From: Pratylenchus scribneri
Lineage: Eukaryota; Nematoda; Chromadorea; Rhabditida; Pratylenchidae
Assembly (NCBI GenBank): GCA_030063045.1
Contig: JAQSEB010000042.1
Coordinates: 1,798,001 to 1,862,000, forward strand
DNA length: 64,000 bases
Reading direction: 5' to 3'
Shown: piece by piece, positions 60,737 through 64,000 of the stretch
Position numbering within the stretch: position 1 is the first letter of the stretch
Layout of the letters: each line of letters opens with the position of its first letter
Position numbers and translations under genes: made by a program
The notes under the pieces: generated by a model
Databases searched by the model: none
What the model was told of the DNA's origin: nothing
The model's input: the letters and a program-made list of their open reading frames with translations, nothing else

Positions 60737-63700
60737 TTATTTTCCAATGGATGATGTGCCACCGAATGAAACGCGCGATGGCGAACCTTTTGCCGAAACA
60801 CGTCGACTCTCATTATTTGTGGTGGCATCCTCCCTTTCTCCCTCTTCCTCTGCTTCATCCTCCGCCCAACTAATTCGGTCACCTTGTAGGGCAAATGCCC
60901 CTTTTTGCGATTCAATTTGTTCAACTAATTTGTCCATTTGTTCATTTATACTTTCACGAAGACGTTGAATTGCTTCCATTGAAACGCTCAATGATGGGTC
61001 ACCTCAATATATTCATAAAAATGTTTTTTTCTTTTTAAATATTTTTTACCAGGCGACAATGGGGCAGCCAAAATTGAAAGGGGTGCCGACTTTTTTGCGG
61101 TTAATGATGTTTTCTTACGGGCAGCACCCGAATCAGAGCTTAAAATGGATATCATCAATGAATAAAATGAATAAATTGTGCCATCCAACCGAACAGAATC
61201 ACGTTGCCCTGCGGGTCGACTTCGATATTGAAGGCTTCCTAATGGGCCACTGCCGCCACCCACAAAAAAGTCGAATGCGAGGCCAGGCATTCTCCTTGGA
61301 TTTATTGCATATTTGAATTGTTCATCCAAATTATTATTTCCATTTCCGCTGCCAGATTCACCGGCAACAGTGATTGCCGGCGGTAGAAAGTGTTGACCCA
61401 ATGTGGAGAAAGTGGGCGAAAGAGTGGCCCCAGTGCCAGTGAATAAACTCCTAAAAAGTCAAAATTAAGAAATGAATTCAAAGTTCCTAATTTCCAATAA
61501 TTTTGCCATTCTTAATTATTTCCCCCCAAATTAATTTTGCCTGGATTCAGTTTCATCGGAATCCTCCGCCGATTCCACTTCGACCATTGCCCCAGCACCA
61601 CTTCTTTCCTTCACTGAAAGTTGCCTTTTTGGTGGTACAATTGCTGCCCTCGTTGATGTGCTCATACCTTAAATAGTCAAATTTAAATATTTGCCAATTT
61701 AATTTACTTCGCATAATTTCCCGTTTCACCGCATCAATATGAGAGGAGGACCGCACAATTTCCTTCCTTCGATCGTCGCGCAATTCAAAACGTAATGAGG
61801 AAATGTCCTGCTTAATTTCCTTCAATTCATCCTCATTCACTCCGTCCAATTTCATTGATTTCTTCTGCAATTTAATTAAATTCCACATTTTTCAAAAGTA
61901 CCATTCCCCATTTTTGACCTGTTCATGAATGAATCTGGAGACAAGTCGTTGAATAATTTCCGTATAGGTGACTGGCTTTTTCGGTGGACTTGGTTCACCG
62001 CATGCCCCACATTCCAATTCCCTCGATTTTCGACTATATCCGGGTCGCTAAATTTACAAATATGAATAAATTAAATTTAATTTTCGGATTAACTCGAATT
62101 GTGGCTCGATTACTGCCATCTTTTGAATCGTATTGATATCGGCCAAAACACCAACAAATTGTGTTCACCTTTTAATGGTCAAAATGCGTATTTATTGAAA
62201 GGGGGGAATTAATTCACAATTGATCGGACAGCTTTGATGCATGCCTTTGGGGTGATTATTATATTGAATGGGGGCGAAAGGGTGGAGCCTAAAAATTTAC
62301 ATAAAATTAAATTATAGGAGGGACCACCTTCGTCAAAATGGGCCATCCAAAGCTGCAAAAAATATTCACATTTATTTAAATATTAATTTAATTTTTTACT
62401 GACTTTACTCCGATGGAATTTCCATTCCAAATCGGCATGATCCTATGAGGGAGAATATATTTGATCATAAAAATAATTCACAAACATTAATTCGTTCAAA
62501 TGAATGTGACATCATGGCAATTAGCATATTCAGAAGGACAATTATTGAGGCCATATGGTAGAGGATGAAAAGCCTTTTTTGATTGGGAAATTTAATTCAA
62601 AAATAAACTAATAAATTTTTTACCCTTGGCCAACCCAAACAGTGAAATGATGGGCTTCGAGCACCTTAAAATGGTTATAATTACTTATTTCCTCACAAAA
62701 AACGAACATCAGTGTCCTCAACTTTGGTTATGGAGAAAAGTGACCACAACAAGGTCATATAAGAATTGGCAATTGAGGAGAATGCATTCGGTGCCATTTT
62801 ACACTGATCCGGTGCCAAACAAACTGGCGTATTCGCATCATAATACCTTTTTTGGGGAGAATATTTTTACATTAATGGATTGGAATTGGATGGACACCAA
62901 TAAAGTTGAGCCAATCCAATGGAAAATGAGGAAATGATGAGCACAAAAATTATGCAAAATTTGGCCACATCCACTAACATACATCCCAACGAAATTTGGA
63001 GTGGGCCAAGATAGGGATTTGTTTGGAAAAGATAATAAATTCGGGCAAAACTTCAAAATAAACAAAGTTTTGGGGAATATTTTGGGCCATAAAAAATGCC
63101 TGAAAACATTGCCAACAGCAAAAAGTGCCTCACTGACCAACATTGGCTCATATGCGTCCCAATGTGTCCGAATAACATGGCGGGGGGTTATTTTTGGGTG
63201 GCCATCATTCCATTGGACATAAATTAGGTAGGCGGAGACACGAATTGCAATTGTGCAAAGGTAGAGGCAAAGCATGGCAAAATCCAGCCAATTCCACCAC
63301 TGTGAAAAATGCGCAAATGGAAATGATCAATTCAACATATTTTTGTAAATATTGGGCACATTAAATCAATTTTTGAATTATTATATTTAAGTTTAGGAAA
63401 GTTTTAACATTTTATAGCTTTGCTGGTTGAGATGTGTTGATTAGAAAAAAAGTGTATTCGATGATAGGAATTACAAAAATTATAACCAATAATGGCCTAA
63501 ATATACTTAAATGAGCAGCTTCGATTTCGGGCCATAACTTTCGGGCCAATTATATTTTGGATCAATAATGCTCTATAGGAATTGATTAAACTAATGGCAT
63601 AAAACTTTATTATATCATAAAATTATGATTAAAAGATATTTGCCAATGCGTAAAAATGGTTCTTCCTATTCCTCAATACAAAAAATTCCATGATGGAATT

Positions 63701-64000
63701 GCCCTTCACAACCTGATGAACATATTTGTGGAATCCTTCCTGCCAAAGTTGCTTCATTTCCGACCAAAGCATTCCCATCACCCAAACAAAAACAAGCCAT
63801 TCAATCAAAGTTGGAGGTGGGCCCCGATCGGCGGCCTATTCATTTAAAAAATTATAAAATTGGAAAATTTTAGGGCAATGACCCTAGTTTCGCCTCCTCC
63901 CTTCACTTCGCCCGTTTGTTCTCGATATGCTTCGAATGTTACCTAAAATTGAGCAATGGATAAATTTAATATTATTTGAATAATTTTAATTGACCATTGT
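60737..64000 (-). CDS. trp-1: TRPC-type cation channel (C. elegans TRP-1-like), 5' end beyond window
   Basis: Plasma-membrane Ca2+/cation channel of the canonical TRP family. Minus-strand exons, from the right: PPPTLIEWLVFVWVMGMLWS then EMKQLWQEG (S2 region, 63660-63835), WWNWLDFAMLCLYLCTIAIR (S3), VSEALFAVGNVF (S4), and LGPLQISLGCMLVDVAKFC with SSFSIGLAQLYW (S5). The pore helix follows (NSYMTLLWSLFSI), then S6 with MASIIVLLNMLIAMMSHSF and the TRP box [23 protein letters not shown]. Downstream are LSPPFNIIITPK, YTEIIQRLVSRFI, and the family block EDELKEIKQDISSLRFELRDD. A Ser/Arg-rich tail with coiled-coil IQRLRESINEQMDKLVEQIE ends at 60737. The N-terminal ankyrin part and S1 lie to the right of 64000. 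LLW replaces the usual LFW in the pore helix. Confidence 0.92.

Noticed and set aside
62626..62937. Plus-strand 103-residue frame
   Set aside because: Shadow of the TRPC pore and S5 exons on the minus strand.

Overview
The window is AT-rich nuclear DNA of a nematode. Genes are compact and split by many short GT-AG introns (mostly 40-70 bp, acceptors ending TTTAG or TTTCAG). Gene content is animal (CSL/LAG-1, STAT, TRPC, TACC, SR protein, Nup88) with nematode flavour: an eukaryotic UDP-galactopyranose mutase, a ShKT domain, and an ET/Ly6-like GPI protein. I cannot fix the species; a free-living or parasitic clade IV-like nematode would fit, but that is a guess. All gene models were joined by eye from conserved protein motifs and splice phase, so outer exons and starts are less certain than the cores.

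Layout. 1-3.7 kb: 5'-truncated CSL transcription factor LAG-1 (+), carrying a minisatellite in one intron. 4.2-5.9 kb: MOSC-domain mARC-like protein (+). 6.35-8.7 kb: signal peptide peptidase (-), divergent from GRP94/endoplasmin (+, 9.5-12.4 kb); FIT-family fat-storage protein follows (+, 13.1-14.4 kb). These three act in the ER. 14.9-21.2 kb: SR splicing factor, PEX2-like peroxin and Nup88, head to tail on +. 21.7-24.0 kb: glucose-6-phosphate dehydrogenase (-). 25.4-35.2 kb: RBM5/RBM10-like protein with RS region and zinc knuckles, an unidentified helical-repeat-like protein, and a PRCC homologue, closely spaced on + and operon-like. 35.5-35.9 kb: F-box-associated-domain fragment (-). 38.1-39.5 kb: TACC coiled-coil protein (+), followed by the second minisatellite. 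42.7-48.9 kb: STAT (+). 50.2-51.4 kb: ET/Ly6-like GPI protein (+), convergent with a predicted EGF-ShKT-nitrobindin protein (-). 53.0-53.8 kb: third minisatellite. 54.4-58.5 kb: UDP-galactopyranose mutase (+), with an 808-bp foldback element abutting a splice acceptor. 58.9-60.1 kb: unknown secreted low-complexity protein (-). 60.7 kb to the right edge: TRPC cation channel (-), truncated by the window end.

Repeats are the most striking layer: one minisatellite family at three loci (two unit types plus a shared unique flank), five copies of a roughly 320-bp dispersed element all in one orientation and mostly intronic, two tRNA-like SINE candidates, the foldback element, and two long mono-G tracts. 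No rRNA, intact tRNA, CRISPR array or prokaryotic feature was seen.
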